A stretch of DNA of 64,000 nt, taken from the NCBI RefSeq assembly GCF_025318105.1, contig NZ_JAOANI010000022.1, positions 124,001 to 188,000 of the forward strand, written 5' to 3'. Shown piece after piece: positions 62,441 through 64,000 of this stretch (positions within the stretch are counted from its first letter, which is position 1; every line of letters starts with the position of its first letter). The notes beneath the pieces are model-generated. The model worked only from the letters and a program-made list of their open reading frames with translations, was not told where the DNA came from and made no database searches. The stretch comes from Venatoribacter pacificus (GTDB lineage: Bacteria > Pseudomonadota > Gammaproteobacteria > Pseudomonadales > Oceanobacteraceae). Position numbers and translations under genes: made by a program.

Positions 62441-63301
62441 ATGCGCAAATCAGGCAAGCCGACCACCGCATTAACCGAGCGCAGTTTTTATCGCGCCGGC
62501 CCCGACCATCGCAGCGTGCTGGGTGGCGTGATTCCGGATTTTCTGACCATTCGCCAGTTGTTTGATTTTCGCGGTGTGGAAATTGGCCGCTGGGTAAAAC
62601 AAAGCGAACAGGAATACGCTGCCGCCTGCTTCTACGATGCGTTGTGCGATTTAACCCAGATTCTCGCCGGGCAATTATTACCTACCGCTAAAACACTGCG
62701 TCTGCGGCGCGAGCTGATTTCGTTGCGCGGCACACTGGCATTGCAATATGGCCGCGGTGGCCGACCGGGAGTATCCGCACATTATTCACCGCTGCAACGC
62801 AGTTTTGCGCTGGCAAAAAATGCCGGCCCCGGCAGCATTGCGCATGAATGGTTTCATGCCTTTGACCACTACATGGCGGCCAAAGCATTTAGCAATGCGC
62901 CGCGCATGAGTTTTGCTTCTGCCCTGTGGCTGCAGAATGAATCGCCCATAGAACACCCGCTCAATGCCTTATTGGGCGAATGCTACAAAGCCATTTTACT
63001 CAGCCCTGACGGCAAAAAACCCAGCCGGCTGTTTATCGCCTCCACTGCGCAGGATAAAGCTCAGGGCAGCTGTTATTACAGCCAGCCGGAGGAACTCTGC
63101 GCCCGCGCTTTTGAAGCCTTTATTCAGGATGCGGTTATTAAAAATGCCTTTCTGGTAAAAGGCAGTAAAGAATCGGCGGAAGCGCAGCTGGGCCTTTACC
63201 CACAAGATGAACAACGCCGCGTCATCAACCTGGCTTTCGGCCGCTATTTTTCTGCACTGTCTCAAGCTCTGTTACGCCAGCCTGCCGACCCTGTACGCTG
63301 A
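62441..63301 (+). CDS. Zincin-like metallopeptidase-type protein (CLCA_X-like)
   Basis: 286 residues without a signal peptide. The HExxH motif HEWFHAFDHYM (H135, E136, H139) is preceded by LALQYGRGGRPGVSAHYSP and SFALAKNAGPGSIA. This combination also occurs in LPD1-type domains of mobile-element polyproteins and in a family labelled CLCA_X, from memory. The motif suggests zinc-dependent peptidase activity, though this is not proven. It stands alone after the PLC gene. Confidence 0.68.
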   Translation: MRKSGKPTTALTERSFYRAGPDHRSVLGGVIPDFLTIRQLFDFRGVEIGRWVKQSEQEYAAACFYDALCDLTQILAGQLLPTAKTLRLRRELISLRGTLALQYGRGGRPGVSAHYSPLQRSFALAKNAGPGSIAHEWFHAFDHYMAAKAFSNAPRMSFASALWLQNESPIEHPLNALLGECYKAILLSPDGKKPSRLFIASTAQDKAQGSCYYSQPEELCARAFEAFIQDAVIKNAFLVKGSKESAEAQLGLYPQDEQRRVINLAFGRYFSALSQALLRQPADPVR

Positions 63302-63507
63302 GCCCATATTTTGAGCAAAGTTACTTCCTTTATTGCGGTAAGACATGACGCTGACAACAAATGAATCAGGCTATTGCTGTTCGCTGCAATAGTCGTCAGG
63401 ATGCGCATATCTGACCGTTACAGCCCGTTTGGTCTGAATTGTAACGAGTTGAAAAATTTAACCGGCAGGGCTGGAAATTGCAGCAAGCCTGCGGCAAAGG
63501 TACATGC

Positions 63508-64000
63508 ATGCTATTCGATATCCGCACGCTGGTTGCCATTATGGCGATCACCACGCTGGCCAGCGCTGTTGCTCTGTTTTTATTCTGGCGTTTAGTGCCG
63601 GAGGAACGTGGTTTACGTCCGGCGACGCTGGGCGCGGCCAGTCAATCGCTGGCAACGGTATTAATTTTAATGCGCGGGCAAATAGCGGATGAGCTGTCTA
63701 TTTTCGCTGCCAATATGCTGCTGATGTTGTCCTACGCCCTGCTGTATCAGGCCATGCGTATTTTTTGCGGACAGCAGCCACAGTGGCGACTGCCTGCCGC
63801 GCTGATGTTAACGCTGTCCCCCATCTTTTTCTTTTTCCCCGACACCGAACACCTTGGCTTAAGAGTGATTGCCAGTGCGGTGGGAATCGGCGTGCTGTGC
63901 TTTCTGATCAGCATTACTCTTTACCGTGCCAGACAGGAACATCTGCCAGCGCGACGCGGCGTCGCCATTGCGTTTGCCAGCGCGGGGGTCGTCAGTTTAA
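63508..64000 (+). CDS. N-terminal membrane domain of a probable signalling protein (partial)
   Basis: 164 codons run to the window edge with no stop. Six or so hydrophobic segments (LVAIMAITTLASAVALFLF, LSIFAANMLLMLSYALLYQA, LMLTLSPIFFFFP, VIASAVGIGVLCFLISIT) resemble the multi-helix N-terminal sensors that precede GGDEF domains in this group. The output domain is beyond the window, so the call is tentative. Confidence 0.5.
   Translation, partial: MLFDIRTLVAIMAITTLASAVALFLFWRLVPEERGLRPATLGAASQSLATVLILMRGQIADELSIFAANMLLMLSYALLYQAMRIFCGQQPQWRLPAALMLTLSPIFFFFPDTEHLGLRVIASAVGIGVLCFLISITLYRARQEHLPARRGVAIAFASAGVVSL

Noticed and set aside
1..64000. CRISPR arrays, rRNA genes and complete insertion sequences
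   Set aside because: No regularly spaced repeats, rRNA sequence or transposase gene was seen; the only mobile features are the tRNA-Phe island and the MITE-like element.

Overview
The window is chromosomal DNA from a gammaproteobacterium. Gene content and order (gltBD next to a DamX-like protein, aroKB, pilMNOPQ and ponA; hisBHAF; mutY-yggX; a divergent D-2-hydroxyglutarate dehydrogenase/serA pair; an atu-type terpene catabolic cluster) match the Pseudomonas/Oceanospirillales side of the class. A marine Oceanospirillales relative is my best guess, by inference only. No rRNA and no CRISPR array were seen; there is one tRNA gene (Phe).

Layout. 1-14.4 kb, minus strand: pilMNOPQ (type IV pilus alignment complex and secretin), aroKB (shikimate pathway), a DamX-like SPOR protein and gltBD (glutamate synthase). 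14.5-20 kb: ponA, then the convergent/divergent D2HGDH and serA genes, which together pull serine synthesis. 20-26 kb, minus strand: a TonB-dependent receptor, a small unknown protein and hisBHAF. 26-31.6 kb, plus strand: a PanZ-like GNAT protein, a stand-alone MlaC-like protein, a CHASE8-PAS-GGDEF-EAL protein, mutY and yggX.

31.7-41 kb: a genomic island of about 8.8 kb in the 3' end of tRNA-Phe, bounded by an 18-bp direct repeat (31721-31738 and 40557-40574). It carries a tyrosine integrase, an unknown protein, a RadC-like protein with a micro-protein, an Xre regulator facing a lipoprotein/membrane-protein pair across a 24-bp perfect palindrome, two tiny DNA-binding-type ORFs, a primase/SF3-helicase-like protein, a serine resolvase with a res-like upstream region, and a two-gene cassette of unknown function. 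Beyond it lie a degenerate third att copy and the 5' relic of a related integrase, so the site has been used repeatedly.

41-50 kb: an aminotransferase divergent from an AraC/GyrI-type regulator, an 893-base gene-free stretch with two inverted pairs of DnaA-box-like sequences, a Na/Pi-cotransporter-like protein with a small partner, and a three-gene unit of two related unknown proteins plus a Dyp-type peroxidase. 50-60.4 kb: a TetR regulator and an acyclic-terpene utilisation (atu-like) operon with geranyl-CoA-carboxylase-type subunits; a MITE-like element with 19-bp inverted ends sits at the end of its SDR gene. 60.6-64 kb: a secreted beta/gamma-crystallin-PI-PLC fusion, a zincin-like protein and the start of a membrane protein cut by the window edge.

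The least explained parts are the island cargo under the Xre palindrome, the peroxidase cluster with its paired unknown proteins, and the DnaA-box region. Start codons were chosen by ribosome-binding site, overlap with the upstream gene and family length; several genes begin at GTG or TTG.
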